A stretch of 64,000 nucleotides of DNA. Origin: Coptis chinensis. Taxonomy: Eukaryota; Streptophyta; Magnoliopsida; Ranunculales; Ranunculaceae. Position 1 is the first letter of the stretch; each line of letters starts with the position of its first letter. The notes under the pieces were generated by a model. It made no database searches and was not told where the DNA came from. It worked only from the letters and a program-made list of their open reading frames with translations. Shown piece after piece: positions 23,037 to 34,587 of the stretch. The stretch is from NCBI GenBank assembly GCA_015680905.1, contig CM027379.1, positions 92,279,501 to 92,343,500 on the forward strand, read 5' to 3'. The position numbers and the translations under genes are program-made.

Positions 23037-24220
23037 TAGGGTCGTGGAAGTGGTTTCCCTTCTTGTGTCTTGATCCAGTAATCCCCATTGCTAACAACTT
23101 GGTCCACTATATACGGTCCTTCCCATGCTACTGCTAGTTTGGAGTCATCCTGTGTCTTTTTCAGGACTAGATCCCCATGCTGGAAGGATCTAGGATGTAC
23201 TCGTTTGTTGTAGGACCTTTTTAGAATCTATTGATATGATGCCACTCTGATAGCTGCCAGGTCGCGGCGCTCCTCCAACAAATCAACCTCTCGGGCTAGG
23301 ACCGAGTCATTATGTCCTGACTCGACAAGCTCGGATCTAGTTTTTGTGATTGTCAGTTCGGTGGGAATAATAGCTTCTGTGTCATAACATAAGGAGAATG
23401 GTGATTCACCTGTGCTGGAACGAGCTGTGGTGCGATGAGCCCACAGAATGTTCTCTAGCTGGTTTGGCCATTGGCTCTTGTTCTTTTCAATATTTTTCTT
23501 TAAGTTTTCTAACATGGCCTTATTGTTGGCATCTGCTTGACCATTGTTTTGAGCGTACTGTGGAGTGGAGAATGCGTGAAATATCTTCCACTTGGCCAAA
23601 AATTCTTTGACCCTTTTGCCTTTAAACTGGGAACCATTGTCCATCACCAAGGTGTGTGGCAGACCAAATCTGGTGATAATGTGAGTCCAAATGAAATTTC
23701 TAACATGTGACTCCTTGACATGTGCCAAGGGAACTGCTTCGATCCACTTAGTGAAGTAATCGGTTGCAGCTAAAACGAAGCGGAACCCTGTGCTTTTCTG
23801 TGGGATGAATGGTCCTATGATATCCATGCCCCACATGTGGAATGGCCAGGGACTTGCAATGTTGATCAACTTGTGAGCCGGTTGGATGATGTTGTGGCCA
23901 AAGGTTTGGCATTTGATGCATTTGAGAACATATGTTTTGGCGTCGATTTGCATGCGAGGCCAAAAGTATCCTTGAAAGATTGCTTTGTGGGCCAAGGAAC
24001 GCCCTCCCGCATGATTGCCGCATTCTCCTTCATGAATCTCAGCCAAAATTAATTGACCTTGAGTTGGACTTATGCACCTCAAGTGAGGTCCTCCAGTAGA
24101 TTTTCTAAACAACTTGTTATTCATAACACAATAGCGACGTGCTTGATATGGCATCTGCCTGGCTTTGCTCGGTTCTGCTGGGAGTGTGCCCCTCTGAATG
24201 TACTCTATGATGGGTTGCAT
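23037..24220 (-). pseudogene. Integrase of the TAT element
   Basis: The frame carries an HHCC zinc-binding region (EIHEGECGNHAGG... CIKCQTFG). The catalytic core follows with the first Asp in WGMDIIGPF and the second in MDNGSQF. Exactly 35 residues after the second Asp, where D,D35E requires Glu, the residue is Asp (codon at 23531-23533, GQADANN). A TAG stop at 23228-23230 follows VASYQ, yet the same frame continues as a recognisable C-terminal domain (HGDLVLKK, AVAWEGPYIV, GDYWIKTQEGK) to about 23037. The gene is therefore doubly inactivated. Upstream toward 24487 the frame has further stops. Confidence 0.88.
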
Positions 24221-24487
24221 CCATGTTAGGCTTATTTGATCCTCAGAGAGTGGGCATAGGTCGCTGACTTTTAAGACATGCTCTACTTGGTAGGCAGGTC
24301 AGTCAACTACTTCAATGAGGAGTTGTCTCGGGGCGCAGTTCAGTGTTTGAGCAGCCAAGTAGGCTAAATTGTTTGCATGGCGGTTCTCATCGCGCAAAAA
24401 GTGGTACATGGTGGCCCTTTTGAAAGATAGAAGTAACTGATTAACAACTTTAAGGTATTTAGAAAGGTTACCTTCGTGGGTAGTGTA

Positions 24488-24887
24488 CTATTTAGCAATC
24501 TGGCGAACGACTAGTTGCGAGTCACTAAAGACTTGAAGCTCTTGTACACCCAGCTGTAGCGCCATTCTAAACCCCATAATTACAGCCTCGTACTCCGCTT
24601 CATTGTTGGAGGTCGCAAAGTCGATGCGAACTGATTTCTCCATTACTTCTCCGGCGGGCGATACTAACACGAAGCCAACGCCACTTCCACCGGGGTTGTT
24701 GGAACCATCTACAAAGAGGGACCAAACAGTCTTGTCGTTGTGCTTGAGGGGTAGGATGTATGTCTCTGGCTCCCAATGTAGACCGTCCATAGGGAAGTCG
24801 GCAAGGAAATCAGCTACGACTTGTCCCTTCTGCGAGGTGCGTGGGACAAACTCGATGTGATGTTCGCCGAGCTCTTTGGCCCAAATT
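24488..24887 (-). pseudogene. Archaeal-type RNase H (aRNH) of the TAT element
   Basis: The acidic residues are all visible: SLFVDGSNN, NNEAEYEAVIMGF and VFSDSQLV. Upstream, WAKELGEHHIEFVPRTSQKG and ADFLADFP are the usual end of the gypsy RNase H and the linker. A stop follows RQIAK at 24488. A second RNase H after RT-RH is a hallmark of TAT-lineage elements. The segment is split from RT-RH by the solo LTR that begins at 24888. Confidence 0.85.
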
Positions 24888-27177
24888 TGTAACGCTCGTA
24901 TTAAAAATATGTATTTATTTATTAATTAATTAATTTAATTAGTTATTTAAAATTCGCTCGATTGGATTTAGGATATGTGGGCCTGATTTCTGGGCCCGAG
25001 TCTGTGTTGGGCTTAGGTTTCAAAACCGAGTATATATTCATATTTTTCTAGAGAATAGGGTTTTTGAGATAAAAAATAAAATAAAAATGGAGGCGGAGAT
25101 AAAAAGCTTGATTGCTAGAGCGTTGGAGCGCGACGATTCGGATGATGAGGGATTCGTCGAGTTTTAAGATAGGTGAGTAGTTATTTTTTTCTTTTTCATC
25201 GAAACTAGAGTTTTAGAATAAAAATATTTACTGCCGAGTTTTTCTGCTCAGTTTCTTTGTGCTGCCCTTACTCTTCCTTCGATATTTTTCGTATCGCGGC
25301 GAAGTGTTAAACTTGCCAAATTGTTAAATTGATTACTGTTATATATGGTTTGTTGCTTTTAATTATTAAAATTATTAAACTGTCGAAGCTTCGAGAAGCT
25401 GTTAATGGCGTCTCGAGCCAAGATAAAGAAAACTACTGCGCTGTTGTGTTTGACCTGTGGTTTTGATTTGGTTGTTTGATGTCGGGGGTTATATGTTTGA
25501 TGGTTGGGTGGGTGCTGTCGGAAGACTCGAAGAAGTCGTTAATGGAGGCGCGAACCTCCTCCTCTCCAGTAAATGTTTGAATTGAAATACTGTGATACTG
25601 TGGAGGGTGTCGATACATTTTGTTGAAGCTGTTATTGTGTATTGTGGGTTGGTTGTTGTAAGATTGGGTTGTGTAGTGAGGTGTGGGCTGTTGAAGCTCC
25701 GGAGTTAATGGCGGCTCGCCCAAAACATCCTCCTGTAAAATAGTTCGATCTGTTATTCGGTGGATTTTGTTGGTTGATTGATGATTGTTTGAAGTGGGGT
25801 AGCGTAGTGTGTATGAGGGCTGTCGAAAGGGGTAAGATTGAAGCTTAAATAAGCTTTAATGGCGGCGCGAATTCGAGATCTAGTTTTGATGAAGTATATA
25901 AATTGAATGATTTGAGGTTTTTGGTTTTGTTAAAGTTGTAGGGGTTTTTATGGGGATTAAAATCGGTTGGTTGAAATGGGTGGACGTTTGGAATTTGCGG
26001 TGGCCGGAAAATTTGAGCTGGTGGTGGTTGATGGAGAAGATGACACTGTTGGTCGGTTTGGGCTTGGGCTTTGGACCAAAGCCTTTTGGTTTTGTTATTT
26101 GGGCCGAAATCTAATTTTCTGTTTTGGGCCGAAATTAATCTTTTGGTTTGGGTCGATTTTAGTTTTTGGGTTTAGATTTTAGTTCTTGGGTCGGACTAAG
26201 TTAGTTAGTGGTTTGGGACATTTTCTATTAGCTTTCTTTGGGCCGAAACACTTAATTGTTTGGGGCCAGTTTCTAATATTTATTTGGGGCAGTCCATAGG
26301 ACTTAATAGAGATCCAAATGGGTCTTTCAACATTTAGACTTTTGGGTTCTAAGGTTTGGGTTTGGGCTTGGCTAGTTGGGTCCGAACCATTATCTTAGTC
26401 ATGAGCCCAAGAGCCATGCACCTTGACCTTAGCCATGGACCATGGCTATGACCCTGAACCTGTTGAACATGGAAACGACAGTTTGACTTTAACAATGACA
26501 GTTTGACTTTGACATTGACCGTTGACTGTGGAATGTTGACTTTTTTCAGATTTTCACATATTTAAGAATATGGACAAATATAGTAATAAAATATTATCGA
26601 AAAAGGTATAATTTTGTTTGTCATTATCTAATTAAGATTTGACGTGAGTAGTGTGTAAAGAATATAAATATTGATACATAACAAGAGGGGAATTCTTATA
26701 AAACTTAGATATATACATTTTTATGAGAATTAAACTACACATGGACTTAGATTCATGGACTTTAGTATTGGGCTTTGATGGTGACTTGAGTGCACATAAA
26801 TATATTGAGCGCATACATTACATTATTGATTTCTATTATGAGTTGCTACTTAAATGAATTGTAATATTTATGAAGGCTTGAGATATTCCATATGGTGTAG
26901 TGCAATATATGATTGGCACGTGAAATAATAAATTTTGAGATTTGATATAGAGATACTTGGATATCGTGCAATGAATAGTATTGACACATGATAATGTGGA
27001 TTGTATTATAACGAGAAACGTTGAGCTTCAGTACAATTAAGTATACTAGCATAGGATAGAATAAAATTATTATGAGATATAAATGTATGACACTTGAATA
27101 AATTACGTAACGAAAATCCTAGAACCTAGCTACCACAACTCATGTGATTTGGTCATAGTAATGGGCGTATGTGATAT

Positions 27178-27311
27178 GATTGGCCCTTCTGGCGTTTCAG
27201 TGAATCTGAATGGCCCTTCGGGAGTAAGTAATGTGATTGGCCCTTCGGGAGTAAGTAATGTGATTGGCCCTTCTGGCGTTTTAGTGAATCTGAATGGCCC
27301 TTCTGGCGTTT
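27178..27311. repeat. Minisatellite inside the solo LTR (TGGCCCTTC words)
   Basis: TGGCCCTTCTGGCGTTT and TGGCCCTTCGGGAGTAA units recur about every 29 bp, giving five copies between 27180 and 27310. Two unit types are interspersed. Confidence 0.85.
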
Positions 27312-27768
27312 CCAAATAGTGGCTTGATTATTCCGTTCGCAAAATTATAACGAGATGCGTGATATTTTTATGCCGAATAGTGGCAGTACTTGCATAATGG
27401 CTTTCGTGTGAGGGTTACCTGATGTGCGGCATCCCGCTCAGGGTAGCTACGCACGGAGTGGTTCATTATGTGAGGGGAGGCATGTGGATGTATATATTCG
27501 GCGTTGAGAAGCGATTGTGGTAGCCAGGAAAACTAGGTAAGATATAGATACGATGTGATTTTAGGGACACGTAAAGAAAGCCTTAATTAATATAATTATG
27601 GTAATATGTTGGTTAATGATATATCTTAAGATAGATGATTGTATATGGTTTTGCAGAAAGGTGGGTCAAACTAATTACTTGTGCAGAGACGACCCACTTT
27701 GTAATTGAGCATGAAATGCGGTAAGTATAGAATATGTTTGACTGGTTATTAGTTTAGTTAGAACCTAA

Positions 27769-28021
27769 GGCGCCTCATGGAGGAACTAAATGCCTTTTTA
27801 TTATGCGTATGGTTTGTTGTGTGGTTAGTGGGAAGTTAAGGCGCCTCAGTGGAGGAGCTAACTGCCTTACATGTGGTATGTACATATCGATATGATTGTT
27901 TTTATTATTGGAAGCTAAGGCGCCTCAATGGAGGAACTACCTACCTTAATTATGATACTTAAGGATGTTGTATTAGTCGTTGGAAGTTAAGGCGCCTCGG
28001 TGGAGGAACTAACTGCCTTAT
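27769..28021. repeat. Four spaced copies of AAGGCGCCTC-GGAGGAACTAA in the solo LTR
   Basis: The words AAGGCGCCTC(A/G) and GGAGGA(A/G)CTAA, each followed by TGCCTTA or TACCTTA, recur near 27770, 27841, 27920 and 27990 with spacings of 70-80 bp. It looks like a variable internal repeat of the LTR. Confidence 0.8.
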
Positions 28022-28517
28022 TTATTGGGTATATATATGTATTAGTATGATTTGTATTGTAGGGCTACTCACACCAGCATTGTTTATAATGCTGACCTGA
28101 TTTGCATGTTTGCTTATCGGGTGTGTTCATTAAATGAACATAGTTGATAAGTCTTGACAGGTTTAGTGTTGAAGAAGGTTGGTTGCTGTTTGTGGTTTGC
28201 GTTACCGTCGCATTTCAAGATAGGTTTTGTTTTCCCTTGAGGTGATATAGATTTTCAACTGAGACAATGTTATTTGTATTTTCATTTGTAATTTTAAATA
28301 AAGAGTATTGAAAAGAGATTTGTAACCTAATCTTATTTATGAATTTTTGAAATGAAAAGGACTTTTATTTAATTTGAAATTTTTATTGGTTTTAATTATC
28401 TGCGTATTTAAACTGATTATGGGTTTTTGGAAGTTGAGAGTGCATCACACCTCAAAAATCGAAGAGTCGGGAACAAATATTGTTTTTCTGAATTCTGTCG
28501 AAATTCAGGGTGTGACA

Positions 28518-29868
28518 AAACCGCCATGCGAGTTGTCTTGTTTTCCTTGTGAAGTATCTTCTCCAACGGGAGGTCGGTAAGTACTTTGATTGGGTGTGCC
28601 TGGAAATATGGCCTAAATTTCCTTGCAGAGTATAACAGTACTAAAACTACTCTTTCGATGTAAAAGTAGTTCTTTTCGGATGGAGTTACTGTCTTACTCG
28701 TAAAGTAGATAAGTTTCTCTGAGTTGTTGTCCTCTCCTTGAATAGAACCAAATTATAGCAAAGTCTGATATTGCTAGATAAATCCCCAGTGTTTCGTCGT
28801 CTGTTGGTGTGGCTAAGACGGGAGGTGTTGTGAGATACTCTTTGAGGGTGGAGAAGGCTTGGTGACATTGATTGTTCCATGAGAACTGCTCGCCTTTTCT
28901 AAGGAGTTGTAGGAACGGTCGGCATTTGTCTGATGCCCTGGATATGAATCAGTTGAGTGCAACAACCATGCCTGATAGTTTCTGTATCTGCTTCTTCGTC
29001 TGTGGGTCGGGCATATCCAAGAACGCGCGAATTTGATCTGGGTTAGCTTCGATCCCACACTGTGAGACCTTATAGCCCAGAAATTTGCCGGAGGACGCTC
29101 CGAAAAGGCATTTTTCTTGGTTCAGCTTCATGCGAGTTCGGCGTAACCTGGAGAACGCTTGCTCGAGGTGAGTGAGGTGGTCACCTGCTTTTTTGCTCTT
29201 GACGACCACGTCATCAATATATACTTCCATGGTGTCTCCTAACATGTTTTGGAATATGTCAATTACCATTCGTTGATACGTCGCTCTAGCATTCTTGAGG
29301 CCGATGGGAGAACGTTGTAGCAATAAACCCCATGTTCGGTAATGAAGGATGTTTTCTCTTGATCTTCCTCAGCAAGTGGTATTTGGTTGTACCCACTATA
29401 AGCATCCATGAAGGAGAGGAGCTCGTGGCCGCAGGTCTGGTCCACAAGTCGGTCAATCCTTGGTAACGGGAAGCTGTCTTTGGGTGTTTCTTGGTTGACA
29501 TTGGTGAAGTCAACGCAGAGGCAGACCATGCCATTCTTTTTTGGAACAGCCACTATGTTAGCGATCCAATTTGGGTAGTTGACCTTTCGGATGAACCCGA
29601 CTTGCTTGAGTTTATCGACCTCATCGTTGATTGCTTTTTGGAACCGTAGTGATAGTCTCCTAGGTCGCTGTCGAACTGGTTTGGCATTAGGGTTGACGTT
29701 CAACTTATGGCAAGCAACGCTAGGATCTATACCTGGCACGTCAATATACGACCAAGCGAAAACATCTTTATTCATGGACAAAAAGTTTACAAGCTGGGCT
29801 TTGAGTGTGGGGTCGAGGTTAGCCCCTATATAGACGAACTTAGGGTCGTCTTCCATTCCTAGATTCAC
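28518..29868 (-). pseudogene. Reverse transcriptase and RNase H of the TAT element
   Basis: Reading on -, the start region is MNLGMEDDPKFVYIGANL. It is followed by RT landmarks VDKLKQVGFIRKV, NIVAVPKKNG, DSFPLPRIDRLVD and LSFMDAYSGYNQI. A frameshift near 29310 moves the frame to one containing VYIDDVVVKSK, the catalytic YIDD box, then EKCLFGASSGKFLGY. The RNase H part (about 28518-28950) is in broken frames with recognisable fragments, ending TRMAV at the solo-LTR junction. It is inactive. Confidence 0.88.
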
Positions 29869-30453
29869 TCACTGCCTCTCTTCAGCTGGTGCTACAGCTT
29901 GTGTTGAGAGAGCGTCCTCTGGGGGGTTGAGCTCTATGGATGCGTTGTTGGTCTGATGAGTGATTGGAGTTGCTGCAGGAGTTGGAGTGTTTTCTGTGGT
30001 TATGACCACAGAGTCTGGGATGACTTCTGTGGTTATGATAACAGAAGCTGGATTATGCTGCAGAAGCTGTTTTGGCGGTAGGGGATCTGGTGGGGCGACC
30101 TTTGTAGTCTGAACAGGTGGAGCACTGATTACGGGAGCGATCTCTGGTGTCTTGACGAGTGAATGAGTGGCTGCCTTGGTGACTTTCGGAGTTTGTTCAG
30201 ATGGATAAGCCTTCTTGTTGGAGCCTCCAGTGCTCTGAGTTGGTGCGTTGGCTCTGACTTTGGCGACCAGGTCTTTGGCCATAGTGTAGCTGGTGGGATC
30301 ATCTCTTATGCTGATTGGGGCCTCAGTGGTCTTGTTTGCTGAGAGGATTTGATTACAGTGATAGGCTTCAAGTTGGTTGCTACGAAGCTCCATCATGCCC
30401 ATGGGGCCTGGAAAATGGAGGACTTGATGCAGTGTAGACGGTACAGCCTGCAT
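29869..30453 (-). pseudogene. Protease-RT linker of the TAT polyprotein
   Basis: Open for 194 codons beginning MQAVPSTLHQVLHFPGP, then low-complexity Pro/Thr/Ala-rich sequence. This is the variable linker usually found between protease and RT in TAT elements. It ends at a stop just before the RT block. Confidence 0.6.
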
Positions 30454-30462
30454 TTAATGAAT

Positions 30463-30800
30463 CTAACGTCGTCCTAGGATGGCGTTGTAGGACGACTTGA
30501 TGTCCAAGACGCTAAAATGCGTGTTGAAGCTGACTTTATCCTCTATTGATCCCACTGAAACTGGGAGTATAATGTCACCGATTGGGTCGGCTATAGAGCC
30601 ATTGAACCCATAAAGAGGAGCGATAGGATCTATAAAGACTGACTTGGGTAGGTTCATCTCCTGAATTGTGTGGTAGAACAAAATGTCGCATGAGCTGCTA
30701 AGGTCTATCAGGACGTGCTTAACTGTCTAATCGTTGATCCTGACATGGACGACAAACGCATCGTTGTGAGAGAGGCAGACCTTGGTGAGGTCAGCCTCTA
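30463..30800 (-). pseudogene. Aspartic protease of the TAT element, active-site motif lost
   Basis: The C-terminal half matches retropepsin-like TAT proteases: ILFYHTIQEM, LYGFNG, GDIILPVSVG, and the terminal YNAILGRR. At the place of the catalytic D-x-G-S motif the sequence reads IDLSSSCD, so the Gly is Ser. A stop lies between this and the upstream gag part. Confidence 0.65.
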
Positions 30801-32271
30801 TGAATGTGATATCCCCTGAATGGCGACCCGAATGTCGCGGGGCGTGTGCTGCTTGTGAAGAAAAATGATAGACTTCTTGAAGAGCACCGCGACACGCCTT
30901 CGTTTCTCTCTGGAAGAAGTAACAGAATCATCTAGGAAAGTGATCATATGGATGGTTCTGCCGTTGTCATGATCTGACGAGTGTGGGCGGCGATCATGAT
31001 GAGAACGGTCGATAGGGCGTCCTCTGTTGCGGGAGCGAGCTTGGATGTTTTGGCGTTCCCTGCGGGGTGGAGATCTGCTACGCACTCGGCGGTCCATAAG
31101 CTTGTGGCGCAAGTCGCCGTCAGCAATGTTGGTGTACTATTTTATCTATCCGGCTTCAATGAGATCTTGGAGATAATGTTTGAGCCCCCAGCAAGCGTCG
31201 GTCTCGTGACATTTTGCTTTGTGGAATGCGCAATAGGGCATGTCAGGTCGGTCTGCGGGTTGTCGTACGCTAGGCTGGAAGTATGAGGCTCGCTTGATCT
31301 TTTCCAGTATGAAGCTGGGAGAGCGTGTCAGGACAGCGAACTCTCTGTTGTTATCCAAGCGGTTGTCTGATTTGGGTACTTGCGACCTGGACCGTTTTTT
31401 TGGCAGGTGGAGTGTCGTCAGAGATCGCCGCGACTTCTTGGTCGTCTGATAGACCGTGGTGTCGCAAACCTTCTTGATGCTTAATATATTTGTCGACCCG
31501 AGCATACAGCTCTGACAGCGTTTCTGGACGCGATCTCATCAACGACCTGGAGAGGTCTGTGTTACGCACCCAACAAGCGTTGGAGAATGCCAGTGTGGCA
31601 AAAGACTCTTTGAGGCCACTCTCCATGCATAATAGTTTAGCTTTGAACCGACCTAGGAACTGGCGAATGGTTTCATTCTCTCCAAATGATAACTAGAATA
31701 GTGAATCCATATATGCTTTTTTACGTCTGTTGTGCACGTACTGGCTGGCAAACAGATCAGTGAGCTGCTCGAAAGTCTTGATCGAATCTGACTCGAGTGA
31801 AAAGAACCAGTCAAGTCGGCCATCTTTGAGCCTAGCGGGAAAGAGCCGACAGTGAAGATGGTCAAACTCCGGGGAGCTGTAAAGGGCCAGGCTTTGAATG
31901 TAGCGGGCTACATGTTGGCTGGGGCATGTGCTGCCATCGTACATTGGGAAACGTGGCTGGACAAAATCTTGAGGAGAGGGTTTACTGAGTACCTCTGTGA
32001 TGAACGGGGAAGCGCAGTATGTCTTGAGCATTTTCTGAACGATCTGGGATGCATCTTTGCGTACTGCGCTCTGGTCGATCTATTGCAATAACTCATTAAT
32101 CTGCTGATTAACTTCGTTGATGCCGTTCTCAGCGACGTTACCAGCTAGCTGCTGTTGAGCGTCAACTTGTGCACGAAGGGCAACATTTCCTTGCCTGAGT
32201 AAGGAAATGCTCTCATTGGTTAAGCCTAGCTGGTTTGCGAGGCCTTGAACTTGAGCTTCGAGGCTTGCCAT
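30798..32271 (-). pseudogene. gag of the TAT element
   Basis: It starts MASLEAQVQGLANQLGL, 97 bp after the 5' LTR. An in-frame TAG follows ELLQ at 32080-32082, and another follows MDSLF at 31693-31695. Between them is the conserved gag core (SPFITEVLSKP, FPMYDGSTCPSQHVARYI, HCRLFPARLKD, FEQLTDLFASQ). After a frameshift near 31500 comes YCAFHKAKCHETDACWGLK, the Cys/His zinc-binding piece. The Arg-rich SRSPPRRERQNIQ region closes gag. The capsid frame is broken by the two stops and the shift. Confidence 0.88.
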
Positions 32272-32334
32272 GCTTCGTGGGCTTGAGATATTTGGCTTTT
32301 GGTGTTTGTTTCCTTTGGTTTGTATGAAGATGGT

Positions 32335-32352
32335 GTCTCAAGTAATTGAGAC
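32335..32352. other. Perfect hairpin just inside the 5' LTR
   Basis: GTCTCAA-GTAA-TTGAGAC forms a 7-bp stem with a 4-nt loop and overlaps the inner edge of the primer-binding region. It could mark a packaging or dimerisation structure; this is inference. Confidence 0.4.
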
Positions 32353-32367
32353 CACAGACGACACCAA
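32350..32367 (-). other. Primer-binding site
   Basis: On -, the sequence next to the 5' LTR reads TTGGTGTCGTCTGTGGTC. TAT elements often carry TGGCGCCGTC-TGTGG here (tRNA-Asp-like at its start). The two differences in the first ten bases are C-to-T changes, in keeping with decay elsewhere in the element. Confidence 0.6.
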
Positions 32368-32898
32368 TGTAAAGACGTGATTCAGCTTTCCTTTACATAT
32401 ATGGTTGAATGGGAATTAGAAAGGGTTATTATTGGGACCGAGTTCGACTTAGGAGCGAACTGCCTACGTATCTTGCTCTCGATTCGGAGGGGAGAGAAGA
32501 ATCAGGTTTGGCGTAGTTCATAGGAGGGGTATTTATAGATGTTGAGAGTGAATCATCGCCCACCACGTGTAAAGTGTTTCACAAACATGGATTGAGGAGG
32601 CGTGCGGGACCTATCTTTATAGGTCTGCTGTGATGATGGGGATTATTAGTCTGGGCAAGTTGCTTGCGGCAATGGTCAGTACCTGGTGGCAATGATTTGT
32701 ACATGTGCATCTCTTGTTCATGATTGCTTCTAGAAGATAAGATGAGTCACGTTATAGCCTGGTTCGCGTGCTGGCGCGAACTGTTCTGGAATGTTCTCTT
32801 ATCTTGGGGGCGCGATTTGATTCTACAGGTCGGTGGGGTATTTCCATCATGTTGAGTACGCGCCTGATATTCTTGAAGGAGGATATCACTCCTTTACA
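32368..32898 (-). repeat. 5' LTR of the TAT element
   Basis: This is the partner of 16627-17164. It lacks 7 bp present in the other copy near 16850, and has TGTAAAGACGTGAT instead of TGTAAAGGAGTGAT at its outer left end. A TATA box (CTATAAATA on -) lies at 32530-32538. Confidence 0.95.
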
Positions 32899-32903
32899 AT
32901 TAC

Positions 32904-34189
32904 CTACTAGTTGTTGATACAACGTGTTGTGTTGCTATTTGGGCTCTAACACATTGACATTACTATGGTTTAATTGGGAAATTACCTTTCTAGTAGTTGT
33001 GGTTCTCAGTTCTTAAAAATGAGGTGTCGCCTAATTTGATTCGGTCTTCTGTTTTTGAGTTCAATTCATAGTGTAAAGACTATAAACTGAACCAAATATG
33101 TAGTATTGAACCAAATATGTAGTATAGTCGTATCGACATGTCTGTATATCAATTTAGAACTGCAAAATCAAAAATGGTTTGTGTTTTGCAAGTTTATTTG
33201 GTCAAACTTATAATCATAACCAAATGACAAGTGTGTTTGCTTTATGATTAGCTTTGTTAATTGGATTTAAATATTTTGAGTTTGGCTTTAAATTGTCTTA
33301 ACTGAAGAGTCCGGTTCTTCTATAACCGGTACAGAGATGAATCTCTGTAACCGTGTTATTACACCGTTGGATCATCTTGAAATACACACATTTGCCTCGA
33401 AATACAGACCTCGACTTCGACATCTCTGTGTTGTATATTTCGGCATAGATCTAACGGTGCAATAACACAGTTATAGAGATTCATCTCTGTACCCGGTTAT
33501 AAAGGAACCAGACTCTTAACTAAATTCTATATGAATATTGACAACATGCCCAATGGCCCCAAACCAAATAACCAAATTGAATCGTCAGATGCTTGCTCAC
33601 GCAGCAGACTCGTGGTTTCTTCATATGTTTCGAGAAAAGCTCTGACCGTGGTTGAAAATTCTTCAAGTTGAGATTGAAGTTAAACTTTGAATGGTTGAGT
33701 TGAGCCTTATGGACAATGTCAAGCTTGTAAATCAAACAAATTGAAATGTCATACAAGCTAGTTGTGATAACAAGGGAAGGTGACTCCTTTGGAAGTCTTC
33801 GTTGACCACCTAGAGTGTAAATATAATTTATATTTTAAGGTGGGATTTGGGAGTGTGAAAGTCTAGTGGTTCCTATGTGGAAGGGTAAATCTACACCTTC
33901 CATTGGAAATGTTCTTATGATTACTAGTACACTGGCACATGTCTACGCCACATGTGCGGCCGTTTTTTCGGTCAGTGCCATTATCGTAGTTGTTTACAAA
34001 ACTGATGGCAATGTGCTAAATCACATGTGCGGTTAGCTGGCCGGTTTGGGCCAGGCAACTACAAAAATCCAATTTTCGGTCAGTGGCAATCTTGTAGTTT
34101 TTTGAAAAACTGATGGCAATGTGCTAAAATGAGAGACAAACGTTTGAATTTCACTGTAGAAATTAATTGACAGTTTTACCCCTCCCTCA
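32904..34189. other. Pre-insertion DET2 upstream DNA and intergenic sequence
   Basis: No gene is supported. It contains the long-TIR MITE at 33304-33515. Around 33924-33960 a hairpin GCACATGT/ACATGTGC next to CTAG reads on - as a possible Helitron 3' end. A partial direct repeat (GGTCAGTG...ACTGATGGCAATGTGCTAAA) occurs at about 33974-34020 and 34078-34125. Confidence 0.5.
33304..33515. mobile_element. MITE with about 75-bp terminal inverted repeats
   Basis: The left arm GAGTCCGGTTCTTCTATAACC matches the right arm on the other strand, GAGTCTGGTTCCTTTATAACC. Both continue in parallel through CAGAGATGAATCTCT and GTGTTATT-CACCGTT. Both flanks read TTAACT (33298-33303 and 33516-33521), a possible target duplication. 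There is no ORF. Confidence 0.75.
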
Positions 34190-34504
34190 TCTATACTATT
34201 ACATAATACCCTTTTGACCTTAATCGTAATAATTGAACCCATATAGGGGTATAACCGGAAAAATCCACTGTTCACCGAGCTATTATCTTTAAAAAAGTTA
34301 GATGATTATGATCTCATAGACCCATATTACTATGTTGGCACACACATACATTCTAATTTAGAGATTTAGAGAAATAGTAGAATATATATATTTTTTCTTT
34401 ACGATGGAAGTTTTTTCAAACAAATTGGATTTTTTTTTTGTTTGATAATAATTTCAAACAAAGTGGATTTATTAATACACACGACGTGTGTGCATAATTA
34501 CTAG
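34190..34504 (+). mobile_element. Candidate small Helitron, 315 bp
   Basis: It starts TCTATACTATTACATAA after an A. It ends with hairpin CACACG-A-CGTGTG followed by TGCATAATTACTAG before a T. The right end is shared by the paralogous copy near 38830, where CTAG reads TTAG. The left end rests on motif recognition alone. Confidence 0.5.
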
Positions 34505-34587
34505 TATTAGATTATGAGGAAGCACTTGGTGGAAAAAAAAATGAACTACAATTATGTTGGCTAGGTTTATTTCAGAGCTAGAGATTA

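Larger units (their letters stand above)
24888..28517 (+). mobile_element. Solo LTR of a different gypsy family (Tekay/Del-like), 3.63 kb, nested
   Basis: It starts TGTAACGCTCGTATT and ends GGGTGTGACA (TG...CA). It splits a codon region of the host element: ...TRMAV on one side and WAKELG on the other read together when it is ignored. The flanking 5 bp are AAATT (24883-24887) and AAACC (28518-28522), compatible with a duplicated AAACC changed by two C-to-T transitions. No internal or second LTR sequence is present, so it is a solo LTR. Very long LTRs with these ends are typical of Tekay/Del chromoviruses; the family name is inferred from ends and size only. Confidence 0.75.
16627..32898 (-). 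mobile_element. TAT-lineage Ty3/gypsy LTR retrotransposon, complete but decayed
   Basis: The paired LTRs (538 and 531 bp) differ by roughly 30 substitutions and one 7-bp indel by eye. The element is flanked by a perfect 5-bp duplication ATTAC (16622-16626 and 32899-32903). Reading on -, the order is 5' LTR, PBS, gag, protease, RT, RNase H, a second archaeal-type RNase H, integrase, a long 3' region with ORFs on the other strand, PPT, 3' LTR. The second RNase H and the antisense ORFs point to the TAT group. It is inactive: in-frame TAG stops in gag and integrase, frameshifts in gag and RT, protease motif loss and an integrase Glu to Asp change. A 3.6-kb solo LTR is nested inside, so the original length was about 12.6 kb. 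Confidence 0.93.

Noticed and set aside
24883..28522. Insert in the RNase H region as an intron of the retroelement
   Set aside because: It lacks GT...AG ends, has LTR-type TG...CA ends and a plausible eroded 5-bp duplication.
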